Assembly (NCBI GenBank): GCA_013180625.2
Contig: SNVD02004564.1
Span: 62,001-126,000 of the forward strand
Reading direction: 5' to 3'
DNA from: Boswellia sacra
Taxonomy: Eukaryota > Streptophyta > Magnoliopsida > Sapindales > Burseraceae
DNA: 64,000 nucleotides
A program made the translations under genes and the position numbers. The first letter of the stretch is position 1. Each line of letters begins with the position of its first letter. Below, in pieces: positions 21,719 through 33,869 of this stretch. The notes under the pieces were generated by a model. The model saw only the letters and a list, made by a program, of their open reading frames with translations. It was not told the DNA's origin and made no database searches.

Positions 21719-22278
21719 GTAAATCACTAGAAAGCATGCAAGCGTATATTAAGATATCTTAATGGGACAATTGATGTTGGTTTACATTTCAAACCATGCC
21801 AGCAATTTACTGTGGATGTTTTTTCAGATGCAAACTGGGCCAGCAATATAGATGACAGGCGTTCTACTTCTGGATTTTGAATTTTTCTTGGTTCAAATCT
21901 CATTCAGTAGAGCTCTAGAAACAGAAAACTGTTTCAAGTTCTTTCACCGAGTCTGAATATCGAGCTCTTGCACAAGCTACTACTGAAGTAGCTTGGATAA
22001 AGCAATTATTTTGTGAACTTGGGTTGTCTATATCCGGACGTCCTGTGGTTTGGTGTGATAATTTGGGAGCTAAATCCTTAGCATCTAATCCTATTTTTAA
22101 CTATAGGACCAAACATATTGAGGTGGACGTTCACTACATACGTGAAAAAGTTGCTTCTAAGGATATTGAAGTTAGATATGTTCCCACATATCACCAGACT
22201 TCTGACATCTTTACGAAACCTTTGTCTCAGAAACAATTTCAGTTCTTGAGTGGCAAGTTTACTGCACCTTCAGAGTAG
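21719..22278 (+). pseudogene. Copia-1 RNase H and C-terminus remnant
   Basis: Resumes right after sLTR-3 with ILRYLNGTIDVGLHF, DANWASNIDDRRSTSGF and ESEYRALAQATTEVAWI, matching the RNase H region of Copia-3. A TGA after TSGF (about 21878), a TAG after NLIQ (about 21909) and a one-base shift break it. The final open piece (22024-22278) has RTKHIEVDVHYIREKV and TSDIFTKPLSQKQF, then the true element stop. Confidence 0.8.
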
Positions 22279-22295
22279 CATCGCTTGAGGGGGAG

Positions 22296-22552
22296 TGTCA
22301 AGCCAGTTGTTAAGAAGAGAAAGTGTTGAGGTCTCCATCTCCAGCTCAGCATGCAGCTCATGTTTGTAGAAGCTTAAGTTCACGTGTATAATAAGCAGAG
22401 TAACTAGGACTCTGTTTCTAGAATGTAGAGTGGTTTGTTTCTTACCGGGATTCAAGGAAAGTTTCCTTGAATCTAGGAGAGGGTTCTTTCACGTGTATCG
22501 CACTTGCATAAATACTGAGCTTAAGCTTAATAAAATAATATTTCTCATTTCA
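22296..22552 (+). repeat. 3' LTR of Copia-1
   Basis: Starts TGTCAAGCCAG directly after the purine tract 22283-22295. Contains a TATA-like ATAAATACTG and AATAAAATAA near the end. The right edge (TTTCA, about 22552) is an estimate, because no 5' LTR remains for comparison. Confidence 0.65.
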
Positions 22553-23290
22553 TTATTTTATATTCTTAATGTCTAACTGTAATATTGTAGATGTTGAAGG
22601 AAGGCAAACATAAACTTATATACACATGCCTCCCACTCAATTAATTTAATTAATTAAGCATAAACTTATATATTTTTTGCGAAATCAATGGCTTTATACC
22701 AAAATAAAGGGTACATTTGTCTTTATCCAAGTCAAAGCTAATCAATCTATACATGATTTAATAGACAAAAATAATGATTAACGGAGGTTTATGATATTAA
22801 ACCAAACAGTTGGGGACTAGACCTTAAGGCAAGGCATGGGGGATGTAATATCATTTACCCTTCTTTAAAATTGAATAAGTTTTTTGATATTAATTCCTAT
22901 TTCGAATATGAGACAAGCTCTCACAAATTGAATGAATGCGTACATTATCAATCGCGTCTAATTCAGTTTATGTGTGTTATCATTACTCCTGAAAGTTTGG
23001 GCCGCCCGAGCTCTTATTGCTCATGCAGTGGTAGAATATATATATTTTTATCTTAATATGGTTTCTAGAATTTTAGAAGAATTTTAAGTTGGTTAAGTTA
23101 ATTATGATTAAGTTCTCTCTGTAATTGTAGAAATATATCTCCCAATAATAATAATAATAATAATTTTCTGCTTAATCAAAGATTAAAGTATCTCGTAGTC
23201 TCTTATGAAATGGGTTGTCCTAATTTGATTAACTCTACAAAAGACATCAAAAATCATCATAATGACCCTTGTTATTAGTGAAGTTTGTTG
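22553..23290. other. Spacer with RLP-flank-like blocks
   Basis: No gene. ACATGCCTCCCACTCAATTA (about 22625) resembles ACATGTCTCCCACTCACACA in the RLP2 upstream spacer (about 35450), and about 22885-22970 resembles 2925-3000. A TAA microsatellite lies at 23144-23164. The last five bases, TGTTG, are the Copia-2 target duplication. Confidence 0.45.
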
Positions 23291-23881
23291 TGTTATGCAC
23301 AAACGGAAGCGGTAACCAACAGAACATCCAAAATGCACAACACAACTATACCAGATAATTGAATATAATAGTAACAAAAGAGGCAATCAATCAACCACAA
23401 TGCAGAAATAGAATACACACCAGGATTTAACGAGGTTCGGTATTAGTACCTACGTCCTCGGGCGTCGCCGAAGAAACTTTCTACTATCTTCAAAGAGAAT
23501 TACAAACTTTTGGGCCACAATACAAATACCACAACTATTGGGTCAAACTGTAATTACTCAAATAGTTGGGTCAAACGTAATTACTCAAATAGTTGGGCCA
23601 AACTGTAATTACCCAAACAATTGGGTAATACTACAAATACCCAAAATCAAAGGGGGAAAAAAAATATTACAAACTTTAAGGTCCTTACGGAAAGGGCCTT
23701 AAACTATGAGGTCTTATTTGTAAGACCTTACAACTTTAGGAGGGTGAAAGATATTTCAATTTGGGACACTTATATTTCTCCCACATGGCCTCTTTTATAA
23801 GGCCAATGTGAGACCCAACTTTGCTTCTCAAGCAATGTGGGATCTCTCCCACTTTGTTTTCATATGAGCCAAATACCAACA
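23291..23881 (-). repeat. 3' LTR of Copia-2
   Basis: 591 bp; plus-strand ends TGTTATGCAC and AATACCAACA. The adjoining minus-strand purine tract CCAAGGTGGAGATT lies at 23882-23895. Several near-identical ATTACCCAAATAGTTGGG-like units lie inside (about 23535-23630). Confidence 0.95.
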
Positions 23882-23982
23882 AATCTCCACCTTGGCGAAT
23901 ATGCCGACCCATCACAAATTTTTTCTTTTCCCCACATTCTCTATCACAACTGCAACGCCTTCTAATGCGCCCAATGGCGCGG

Positions 23983-26900
23983 TCAAACAGGCACAATGTT
24001 GATCAAGTCCAAACAATGACTGAACTTGATCGCTGTCACAACCTTAGTCAACATATCTGCGGGATTCTCGGCAGTCCCAATCTTGTGAAGTAAGATTCTC
24101 CCTTCATCAATGATCTCACGCACAAAATGATACCGAACATCAATATGCTTCGTACGAACATGGAACACTGGATTCTTCGCTAAATGAATAGCACTCTGAC
24201 TGTCAGAATAAAGACTAATCTTCTTCTGCCCAATTCCCAATTCATCTAGCAATCTCTGTAACCAAATAGCTTCCTTCACAGCCTCTGTCATTGCCATATA
24301 CTCTGCCTCTGTAGTAGACAAAGCCACTGTAGACTGTAAAGTAGACTTCCAACTCACTGGTGCTCTTGCAAGAGTAAACACATAACCGGTTGTCGACCGA
24401 CATTTATCCAAATCACCAGCATAATCAGAATCAACATAACCAATAGCACACTGACCACATGTATCATCCCTCTCAAAGACTAAGCCAACATCTACGGTTC
24501 TCAACAAATACCGTAAAATCCATTTCACTGCTTGCTAATGTCCTTTACCAGGATCATGCATATACCTACTCACAACTCCAACTGCATGTGAAATGTCGGG
24601 TCTCGTACACACCATAGCATACATCAGGCTACCAAATGCATTAGCATACGGAACTCGAGACATATACTCTCGTTCCTCATCTGTACTAGGAGATAAAGAT
24701 GCACTGAGTTTCATATGAGGAGCAAGTGGGATACTTACAGGTTTTGACTGCTCTGTAATGCCAAACCACTGTAATACCTTCTTCAGATACTGCTTTTGAG
24801 TCAAACAAATCTTGCTTCTCCCTCTATCTCTGCTAATCTCCATGCCAAAAATCTTCTTAGCTTCACCCAAATCTTTCATTTCAAACTCTCGATTCAACTG
24901 AGTCTTCAACTTTACAATTTCTTCAACATTCGTCGAAGCTATCAACATATCATCAACATACAAAAGTAGATAAATGAAAAAACCATCACGTAGCCTCCGA
25001 AAATACACACAATTATCAAATTTGCTTCTTGTGTACTTCTGACCCATCATAAACCGATCAAATCGCTTATACCACTGTCTGGAGATTGCTTCAAACCATA
25101 AAGCGATCTTTTCAGTTTGCATACTAAATTTTCCTTACCAGCAACTTTGAATCCCTCTGGCTGAGTCATATAGATTTCCTCTTCCAAGTCACCATGTAAA
25201 AATGCAGTTTTTACATCCATTTGAACTAGTTCCATATTCATCTAAGCTACCAAGGCCAACAAAATTCTAATGGAAGAATGTTTCACAACTGGAGAAAATA
25301 CCTCATTGTAGTCAATTCCTTCCCTCTGAGCGTAGCCTTTAGCTACCAACCTTGCCTTGTAGCGGATGTCATTCTTGTCAGGAAATCCATCTTTCTTTGC
25401 ATATACCCATTTGCACCCAATTGCCTTTTTACCCTTCGGTAGTTGAGCTAGCTCCCAAGTTTCATTCTTCTGAAGAGACTGCATCTCTTCGCTCATAGCT
25501 GTCTTCCACTCATCAACTTCAGAACATCTGACTGCCTCTCTATAAGTGGAAGGAACATCAGCATCTACAATTGGAAGTGCATAGGCCACCATATCAGCAA
25601 ATCGAGCAGGTCTGCGAATCTCACGTCTTGGCCTATTAACTGCAATAGATTCTTGTTGCTGTTGAGGTTCCTGAGTAGAACCCTCTCCATCATCTCCCAA
25701 ATCCTCCTCTGTCATAGGAGTATCAACATCTGTCTCAACAGATCTAACTGGGTTCAATGTCGTCGTTTCAAACTCCACCTGCTGCTGAGTATGCTCCACC
25801 TGCTGTGGAGTACCATTCACCTTTGTCTGGTTTTCTGATTTCTTCAACATTGAAGACTCATCAAATGTCACATCTCTACTGGATACAATCTTCCTCGAAC
25901 TAGGACACCAAAGACGATATCCTTTCACTCCTGAAGCAAATCCCAAGAAAATCGCTTTCTTGGCTCTAGGATCCAGCTTAGATTCTTTCACATGATAATA
26001 TGCAGTAGAACCAAAAACATGTAAAGAATCATAATCAGAAACAGGTTGTCTAGACCATACCTCCAATGGAGTTCTATCACCAATAGCAGCTGAAGGTAGA
26101 CGATTAATGAGATGACACGCATAAGTCACAGCCTCAGTCCAAAATTCCTTGCCTAACCCAGCATTAGACAACATACACCGAACTTTCTCCAGCAAAGTCC
26201 GATTCATGCGTTCTGCCACCCCATTCTGCTGCGGTGTACCTCTAACAGTAAAATGACGTACAATACCTTCATCTTGACACAATTTCAAAAACTGATCACT
26301 GCAATACTCACCACCATTATCTGTTCTGAGATGCTTGATCTTCTTGCCAGTTTGTGTCTCAATCATCTTTTTTCATTTAAGGAAAGCACGAAGTACATCA
26401 TCTTTTGATTTCAAACAGTACACCCAAGTTCTTCTGGAAAAGTCATCAACAAAAGTAACAAAGTAGTGCCTACCTCCCATAGATGCGGTTTTAGTAGGTC
26501 CCCACACATCTGAGTGAACATAATCAAGAATACCCTTGGTATTATGAATAGCGGTGCCAAATTTCACTCTCTTCTGCTTTCCCAGAACACAATGCTCACA
26601 GAAATCCAGCTTGCAGGTCTTTGCACCTTTCAATAAGCCTCGTTTCACCAAACTGAATAAGGCTTTCTCACCTGCATGTCCCAAACGCATATGCCACAGT
26701 CTCGTAATCTCTGAATCTGCATCATTATCAGAAACCGTAGCCGCTGATCCAGTAACTGTACTACCATTATAGTAATACAAGTTGTTCCTCCTAGTGCCTT
26801 TCAATACCACAATAGCGCCTGAAGTGACCCTCAGAATACCATCTCGAATAGATATACCACAGCCTTTAGATTCCAAGGCTCCCAAAGAGATGAGATTCTT

Positions 26901-27981
26901 CTTCAACTTCGGTACATACCGAACATCTGTCAGAACTCTAGTCAGTCCATCATGATTCCTCAAACGGATCGAACCTATCCCAGCAGTATGGCAAATATCA
27001 TCATTGCCCATATACACAACTCCACAATCAAGCTGTTCAAACTGAAAGAACCAATCCCGATGTGGACACATATGATAAGTACAACCCAAATCCGTAATCC
27101 ACTCATCAGAAACAGAAGTGGATGGATGACCAACTAGACATATATCTGAATCACTATCATCCTTACGCTCAACAACACATGCATCAGAAACAGTCTTGCC
27201 CTTTTCTTTCTTTTTCAACTTAGGACAATCTTTCTTCCAATGCCCTTTCTCACGACAAAAGGCACACTCATCTTTTCCTAATCTACCCCTCGACCAAGAT
27301 TTTCTCCTTTTTCCTGGTTTCCTACTATGACTACGCCCTCTCACTGTCAATGCATCTACTGACTCATCCCTATGTTCCCTTTGATCTTTCTTACGAATTT
27401 CATAATTCAACAAAGCAGAACAAACTTCTTCAAAAGACAGTTTATCTTTTCCATGGATAAGAGTAATGCATAAATGATCTAATTCATCCGGAAGTGAGCC
27501 AATCAATAGCATAGCCTTAATTTCATCTTTGAAGGTTTCATCTAAGTTTAACAAATCAGCAATTAACTTATTAAACTCATCAATATGAGAACTGATGCTC
27601 GTACCTGGTTTCAACTGGAGACGGAACAATCTCTTCAATAGGTACAGCCGATTCTCATTGCTTTTCTTCATATATTTGTTTTCCAGCGCCTTCCACAATT
27701 TGTTTGCAGATGTCTCCTTAGTGAACGGATACTTTTGTTCTCTACACAAGCAAGAGCGAATCAACCCACAAGCTTTTATATTCAGTCTGTCCCAATCTCT
27801 TGCACTGATATCTTCTGGTTTTGTTTCTTCCAGAACAATATCCAAATCCTTGCTGATACAACCCGTCCAACACCTCACTCTGCCATAAGCCGAAATTATT
27901 TCGGCCATCAAATTTTTCAACATCTATTTTTGCATTTGTCACAGTCACTGTCTTCTCAGATACAGTAGACGATGAAGCCAT
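23983..27981 (-). pseudogene. Copia-2 gag-pol polyprotein (degenerate)
   Basis: Starts MASSSTVSEKTVTVTN at 27981; gag contains KFDGRNNFGLWQ. A one-base insertion near 27858 shifts the frame. Then come a gag body, a zinc knuckle CAFCREKGHWKKDC (about 27250), a protease box reading DLG instead of the DSG in Copia-4 (27087-27089), a GAG-pre-integrase HMRLGHAG block, the integrase (TDNGGEY and [15 protein letters not shown]), reverse transcriptase with intact YVDDM (about 24965) and RNase H ending near 23983. Stops: TGA at 26373-26375, TAG at 25242-25244, TAG at 24535-24537. A one-base deletion lies near 25082. Each stop is a sense Trp or Gln codon in Copia-4. The usual product is a single polyprotein of about 1300 residues. 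Confidence 0.9.
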
Positions 27982-28132
27982 TACAACCTCTCACAAATAA
28001 GCTCGATACACAAATCACCAATAACCAAGCTCCAAACAAACTATTATATTCAATAACTAGCAATCCAAAATCAACAGCCCAGAACAGTAGTAAGTGCTTC
28101 AATGAAATAGCCACTAACTACCCAAAACCTTC

Positions 28133-28145
28133 GGCTCTGATACCA
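28133..28145 (-). other. Primer-binding site of Copia-2
   Basis: The minus strand reads TGGTATCAGAGCC, complementary to the 3' end of plant initiator-Met tRNA, two bases inside the 5' LTR. Confidence 0.9.
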
Positions 28146-28147
28146 AT

Positions 28148-28739
28148 TGTTATGCACAAGCGGAAGCGGTAACCAACAGAACATCCAAAATGCACAACAC
28201 AACTATACCAGATAATTGAATATAATAGTAACAAAAGAGGCAACCAATCAACCACAATGCAGAAATAGAATACACACCAGGATTTAACGAGGTTCGGTAT
28301 TAGTACCTACGTCCTCGGGCATCGCTGAAGAAACTTTCTACTATCTTCAAAGAGAATTACAAACTTTTGGCCCACAATACAAATACCACAACTATTGGGT
28401 CAAACTGTAATTACTCAAATAGTTGGGTCAAACGTAATTACTCAAATAGTTGGGCCAAACTATAATTACCCAAACAATTGGGTAATACTACAAATACCCG
28501 AAATCAAAGGGGGAAAAACAAATATTACAAACTTTAAGGTTCTTACGGAAAGGCCCTTAAACTATGAGGTCTTATTTGTAAGACCTTACAACTTTAGGGG
28601 GGTGAAAAATATTTCAATTTGGGACACTTATATTTCTCCCACATGGCCTCTTTTATAAGGCCAATGTGAGACGCAACTTTGCTTCTCAAGCAATGTGGGA
28701 TCTCTCCCACTTTGTTTTCATATGAGCCAAATACCAACA
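28148..28739 (-). repeat. 5' LTR of Copia-2
   Basis: 592 bp, with the same ends as the 3' LTR. The right edge is fixed by the TGTTG duplication. Confidence 0.95.
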
Positions 28740-29527
28740 TGTTGATTATTTTAAGTTTAACGGCTTGGACCTTTTTTGTGATTTACAATAACACAAAATC
28801 TTCTAACATTTTGTCTTTAAAAAAAGTAAAAAAAAAAAACACATCAAACTATTTTGCTAATGGATCGGAATATAATAGTACAGGATTTTGTGATAATTTT
28901 TAAAACCCTTCCAAGCCCAGTAATTTTTTCGAACAATAAGGCTATATCCAATATTGGAAATATACAACGAATTAGTTTCTTTTAAAAAATAATAAGAAAA
29001 ATTTTGCTAAAATCCTAAAATTTGAAAAATTTTCTGAAAAAATATAAAAGAAATTTTTTTTTTCATAGATAATAGTCTTAAAATATCTATATTATTCATC
29101 CCACTCACTTAGTTAAATATTTTACAACCAACACCCATCTTTTAATAAGTGGTAAATATTTCGGTGGTGATTGATTAAAAAAAAAAAAAGAAAAGGAATA
29201 ATAACCATTTATCAATATATCAGTAGCCTGTTCTATAAAATTTTTAAAAAACTCGAGCGTGTCAAGCCGAGAGAGTATCTTAATTAATTAAAAAATGGAT
29301 ACATCAGCAAATCATAACAAAATATACATAAATGAAACTTAAAATTAGTGATCAGGAAGACGAAGTGAGATGTATATATAAAGATACCTAAATGCTAGTG
29401 GAACTGTGGCCAGCGCCAAAGGCATATCCTGTTGGCTCTCATCTCTCTTTGGAAAAGCAGCCAGCTCGCAAGTCTGTCTAATTGTATGCATTCTTGATCT
29501 TCTTCCCGTTAAAATTTTGTTGAACTA

Positions 29528-29549
29528 TACATACATACATACATACATA
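29528..29549. repeat. CATA microsatellite
   Basis: Five to six tandem CATA units. Confidence 0.9.
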
Positions 29550-29884
29550 TATTGGTTATCTATACATACTTACTATTGGCAAAATCTATACATACATAGC
29601 AAGGTTCATATCTTTATAATTAATACAGTGAACTTTTACTATTGGCTCTGTTGGAGACGTCTGATGATGTAGAAATAATGGTTATCTTTCTTTGCACTCG
29701 ATGCAGTGTAGAAGTTTACAAGCGTAATTAAAGAAGTAGCCATACTATATATATTTTGGAAATTCCAATTGCATTAATAGATAGAGATGAACAATGTTTT
29801 CCAGCTAATACGTGCTTTAAGATGTATTTACCATATATTTTTCTATATTTTTTCATTTTTTAGTTAAAAAAATTATTATTATTA

Positions 29885-29908
29885 TGATAATGATGATGAT
29901 GATGATGG
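29885..29908. repeat. GAT microsatellite
   Basis: Six to seven tandem GAT units after an ATTATTATT run. Confidence 0.9.
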
Positions 29909-30717
29909 TTTAAAACAATGAAGTATATTATTATTCTGTAATCTATTGTAGTGTATGATATTTAAGTTACATGTATTTTAAAAATTTTAAAACTATAGAA
30001 GATTCATTTTATATCAATGCTTATGAAATTTACATATCCTTTTTACTTATATATATTTTCGTAGGATATACACAAATTTGTTTAATTTTATTTTGGATTA
30101 AAATCTAGGTAAAAATTTTTTAATTGTAGCATTATTCATTTTTAATTTATAAATAATTATTACGCACATCAAACATCCAAAACGTTTAACAATTAAAAAA
30201 AAAAAAAAAACAGATCATTTAGAAGAAGTGTTATAATTAATTGTTCAATTCAAGAATGACTCGGAGGTAGATGAAAAGTAAACTCTTTGCACATTACAAA
30301 GTGTTTAACATTTCGAAGAGCCTACTTCACACCATAAGTCCACGCCAAAGACAACTTAGAAGGACTAGTTAATGTAGTATCTACCAATTTATTCCATCAT
30401 ATGTTATGGACCTAAAACTCTACAGTTCTTAGAAACCTTGGCATAGTTTTATAACATCTGAGCTTTGAAAAGAGAAACAAAATCTGACTAGTCTTAATTA
30501 AAGTTTCATAGATTCCGCATCACGCTCATGCTTCTCCAAAAATTGCTAGCTCCACTAACTCTCAAAAATCTGAGAACGAAAAGGTTTAATTAAAAAAAAT
30601 CGCAATAAGTATTTACACTAGAATACCAAAAATATAGGAAAACAATAGCATACATAACAAAGTTGATTGAGCGTGAACAAAATTCAGGCATAAACCAATT
30701 GAAGCATACCACTTAAC

Positions 30718-33700
30718 TTACCAATTTCTTCTTCCTCTGAAACTTCTAGAAAACCTTCTGGCCTTTGTCAATAACTTCCTTTCAACCATCCTAATAAACC
30801 ACTGCGGTTTTCTTATGGCAAATACAATATATCCCGTAGACAAACCAATGACCAATCCACATCCATAACCCATCATCGCAATTTTCCAATCAAACCAGCT
30901 TGAAGTATCCTCTTCTTCATGGAATGTTGCTGGCCCTATCTCATGCTCTTGTGCCTTATCATAGTCACATTTTTTTGACAATGGAAATCCACAGAGCTCC
31001 AAGTTATGGACAAACGAATCATTTCCAAAGGTATTAAATTGCTTTCCTTGAGGTATAGATCCCACAAGCTGGTTACATGACAAGTTTAACATAGAAAGAT
31101 ATGTAAGGCTTGTCAATTGCTTAGGAATCTCTCCAATAAGCTTGTTTGAGGAAAGATCTAACGACTCAAGCTCTGTCAAATTTTCTAGTGAAGGTGGAAT
31201 GTGACCAGTAAACTTATTATGGGAAAAGTTTAGTAGTTTGAGTGAATTAAGCTTCCCAAGTACTTTGGGAATTTCTCCTTCAAATTGGTTGCCTGACAGA
31301 TCAATGACTGTTAACATAGTTAACACTCGATCTATTTCTCTTTGGACTCCTTTAATCACCAAAATCATTGAGTAATACTCTATAATAGAAGAGCCTTTAG
31401 AAGGATCATGAGAAGTTGGGTGGTCTCCCATATATGCCATACGATCAATATCAGAGGGACTTTGCATCATAGCTTTAAAACTATCAAAATATCTTGTCGG
31501 TAAATGACCGCTAAATTGATTGTTTGAGAGGTCAAGTATTCTCAAATCGGGGAAGGAGAATGTTGAATTTGAAAAGACAATGGGACCATGAAATCTATTA
31601 GATCTCAATATAAGAACTTCTAATCCTGGAAGAGAAGCTAACCAATAAGGAAATGTTCCACTTATCTTATTATTCCCAACATCTAAAACTTCCAATCGGC
31701 TAAAAGTATTAAAAAAATGGGGTAATGGTCCTTCCAATTGATTGCCATTAAGATTAAGATATCGGATATCACTCATTGCTAATGATTGAGGGACACTGCC
31801 TTGTAAGTTGTTCATCCGGAGGTCCAAGTGTGAAAGTTGATTATTCTTTCCTAGGCATTGTGGAATTGTTCCACTCAAACTATTATTAGACAAGAGAAGA
31901 TGTCCTATAGAGCTCAAATTGCAAAACAATGAAGGAATCTGTCCTGTCAGTTTATTGTTTGAAGCTGAAAAGAACATAATAGAAGTTGGTAGAGACAAGA
32001 GTTGTGTTTGAGGACTTTCTGTCTCTGATGGAGTTTGCTCAAAACTTGTTAAAAGATTGCTAGAGAGATTCAAATAGCTTAAATTTGGCCAAAACCCCAG
32101 CTTAAACAGTGGAATTTGGCCAGAGATTCTGTTATTGGAAAGGTCTAAAAAGTCCAATTTTTTTGTGTATCTCAAAAAAATTGGGAAGTCAGTTAAGTTG
32201 CAAGAAGAGCATTGGAACTCCCAAAGGTTGGGCAAAGAAAAGTTGGAAGCAAATGACAATTGGTTGTTATGTGAAAGGTCAAGAATTTCGAGGTTCTGCA
32301 ACATGGAGAATGTGTCTGGTTCCAAAATGCCACTAAAGTTGTTTGATGACAGGTCAAGGTGAATAAGCTCCAGAAGTTCAAACTTGGAACTTGGAATTGG
32401 ACCTGTGAGTCTATTGTTTTTGAGTTTTATAGACTGCACAGATGGCAGAGTAAACAACCAAAATGGTATTCGACCACTTAGGAAATTATAAGAAAAATCC
32501 ATTTCAGTTAGATTCGAAAGGCCACTTACTTGATTTGGAAATTGGCCCTCAAATTGGTTTTCGTCGAAGAATAATCCTGTGAGTTGTGTGAGGTTGAATA
32601 CTGATGATGGCAGTTGACCACTGAAGTTATTTCTTGAAAGATCTAGATCAGTTAATTTGCTGAGGTTACCAAAAACGTCTGGAAACTGTCCTGAAAATGT
32701 GTTATTACTTAGAGATAATGTGGTAAGCTCCCCAAGATTACATATAGATGTTGGGATTTGACCAGTAAAATCGTTGTTTGAAAAATCCAAAGCAATGATT
32801 TTTGTGAGATTCCCAAGTGATGTTGAAATGGACCCTTTGAAGTTGCATTGAGAAAGATCCAACACATTCAGGTATTTAAGACCGCCGATTGTTTCCGGTA
32901 GTTCTCCTGAGAAACTTGTGTGAGAGAGATCCAGCAGTTTAAGGGGAACACTCCAGTTGGAGTTTGGTAAATTCCCTGTGAGAAAAAAATTCCAAGACAA
33001 ACTTAGCCGCTGTAGAAATGGTAGGTGGAAAACATCATTCGGGAACCAGCCTTGCAGGTTGGAACCTTCAAGACTAAGAGATATCAAGGAAGAAGACAGA
33101 TTCACCAGGGAATCGGGGGCAACTGAAGACATGTTGGCATAGTCAACATGAAGATATCTTAACTTAGTTAAGTTTTGCACGATCTTACTAAAGCTCTCTC
33201 TGGTTACTACTAGTTGTCCTTCACCCAAGAAAGAATTAGAGAGATCAAGTGAAACAAGATTTGATAGGTGAGAGATCTCAATGGGAATTTCGCCTCCGAA
33301 ATATGAGAAAGAAAGGTTAAGATGTTTCAATTTCAAGAATTGGGCAAACTTGGGTGAGATTTTGGATCCAAACATTCCATTGCAAGCAAGATTGAGCTTC
33401 TGTAAGTGATGGAGGAGGAAGAGGCTACTGTTGTCATGAATGATGCCATTAAGGAGACTGGAACTAAGGTCAAGGCCAATAACATCGCCTGTGAACCTAT
33501 CACAAGTGACCCCTTCCCATGAGCAGCAATCAGTATCCTCCGTCCAGGATTCTGTCCTAGCATAAGGATGAGGATCTGAACAGGGAGAAGGATTGTAACT
33601 GGCAACTGCAATTGATTTCTTGAATTGGAGTAAGGCAAAGCTTTGTTGAGGGGAACAAAGTTTATTGGATGATGGGGAAGAAGATAAGTTGAAAGACAAG

Positions 33701-33777
33701 GAAAGAGTAACGTGGAAATGGAAGAACAAGAAGAGAGAGCTCCCGATGACAAAACCGTGCCGCAATGAACTACCCAT
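30718..33777 (-). CDS. RLP2: LRR receptor-like protein, 1019 aa
   Basis: Single intronless open frame. Signal peptide at residues 1 to about 28; N-cap with C41, CC84-85 and C92 (CCSWEGVTCD) all present; LRRs from about 98; an island with YYSMILVIKG; last LRRs; C-cap ELCGFPLSKKC; acidic HEEEDTSS; membrane helix at about 966-986 (MMGYGCGLVIGLS); basic tail ending RGRRNW. Family role: plasma-membrane pattern or effector receptor without a kinase, working with SOBIR1/BAK1-type partners. The ligand cannot be read from sequence. Compared with RLP1 it carries about two more 24-residue LRR units in the central block and lacks most of one unit before residue 600 (ETESPQTQLLS replaces a full LRR). The start at 33777 is supported by the leader at 33794-33808 and the signal peptide. 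It is the best candidate for a working receptor here. Confidence 0.95.
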   Translation of the reverse strand: MGSSLRHGFVIGSSLFLFFHFHVTLSLSFNLSSSPSSNKLCSPQQSFALLQFKKSIAVASYNPSPCSDPHPYARTESWTEDTDCCSWEGVTCDRFTGDVIGLDLSSSLLNGIIHDNSSLFLLHHLQKLNLACNGMFGSKISPKFAQFLKLKHLNLSFSYFGGEIPIEISHLSNLVSLDLSNSFLGEGQLVVTRESFSKIVQNLTKLRYLHVDYANMSSVAPDSLVNLSSSLISLSLEGSNLQGWFPNDVFHLPFLQRLSLSWNFFLTGNLPNSNWSVPLKLLDLSHTSFSGELPETIGGLKYLNVLDLSQCNFKGSISTSLGNLTKIIALDFSNNDFTGQIPTSICNLGELTTLSLSNNTFSGQFPDVFGNLSKLTDLDLSRNNFSGQLPSSVFNLTQLTGLFFDENQFEGQFPNQVSGLSNLTEMDFSYNFLSGRIPFWLFTLPSVQSIKLKNNRLTGPIPSSKFELLELIHLDLSSNNFSGILEPDTFSMLQNLEILDLSHNNQLSFASNFSLPNLWEFQCSSCNLTDFPIFLRYTKKLDFLDLSNNRISGQIPLFKLGFWPNLSYLNLSSNLLTSFEQTPSETESPQTQLLSLPTSIMFFSASNNKLTGQIPSLFCNLSSIGHLLLSNNSLSGTIPQCLGKNNQLSHLDLRMNNLQGSVPQSLAMSDIRYLNLNGNQLEGPLPHFFNTFSRLEVLDVGNNKISGTFPYWLASLPGLEVLILRSNRFHGPIVFSNSTFSFPDLRILDLSNNQFSGHLPTRYFDSFKAMMQSPSDIDRMAYMGDHPTSHDPSKGSSIIEYYSMILVIKGVQREIDRVLTMLTVIDLSGNQFEGEIPKVLGKLNSLKLLNFSHNKFTGHIPPSLENLTELESLDLSSNKLIGEIPKQLTSLTYLSMLNLSCNQLVGSIPQGKQFNTFGNDSFVHNLELCGFPLSKKCDYDKAQEHEIGPATFHEEEDTSSWFDWKIAMMGYGCGLVIGLSTGYIVFAIRKPQWFIRMVERKLLTKARRFSRSFRGRRNW

Positions 33778-33856
33778 CTTTCTGCTTAATTTTACTGGAA
33801 ATAGAAGAAAAAAAGAGATATGCTTAGGAGTGTATTCACAGAGAAGTGAAGTGAAG

Positions 33857-33869
33857 ATTAAATATAGAG
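33857..33869 (-). promoter_or_regulatory. TATA-like box of RLP2
   Basis: The minus strand reads CTCTATATTTAAT about 80-90 bases upstream of the start. Prediction from sequence only. Confidence 0.45.

Larger units (their letters stand above)
13300..22552 (+). mobile_element. Copia-1: 5'-truncated RE1-like Ty1/copia element with two nested solo LTRs
   Basis: Gag, protease, integrase, reverse transcriptase and RNase H come in copia order and match Copia-3 in layout and sequence. There is no 5' LTR, primer site or gag N-terminus. Two solo LTRs interrupt it (13774-15903 and 18782-21718), each with a perfect 5-bp duplication of Copia-1 sequence, so Copia-1 is the older layer. Without them it is about 4.2 kb. 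A purine tract (22283-22295, GCTTGAGGGGGAG) leads into the 3' LTR at 22296. It begins about 500 bp upstream of RLP1. Confidence 0.85.
23291..28739 (-). mobile_element. Copia-2: full-length TNT1-like Ty1/copia element
   Basis: 5449 bp with two LTRs, primer site, gag-pol and purine tract, flanked by the perfect duplication TGTTG (23286-23290 and 28740-28744). The two LTRs differ at about a dozen positions in some 590 bp by eye, so the insertion is fairly young. Copia-4 is the same family at another site. Coding is broken by three point stops and two single-base shifts, so it is not autonomous. Confidence 0.95.
28740..30717. other. Spacer downstream of RLP2
   Basis: AT-rich, no gene recognised. 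Holds an ACAT/CATA microsatellite (29528-29549), a GAT/ATG microsatellite (29885-29908) and several A- or T-runs. The segment 29400-29480 is richer in GC but has no recognisable product. Confidence 0.5.
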
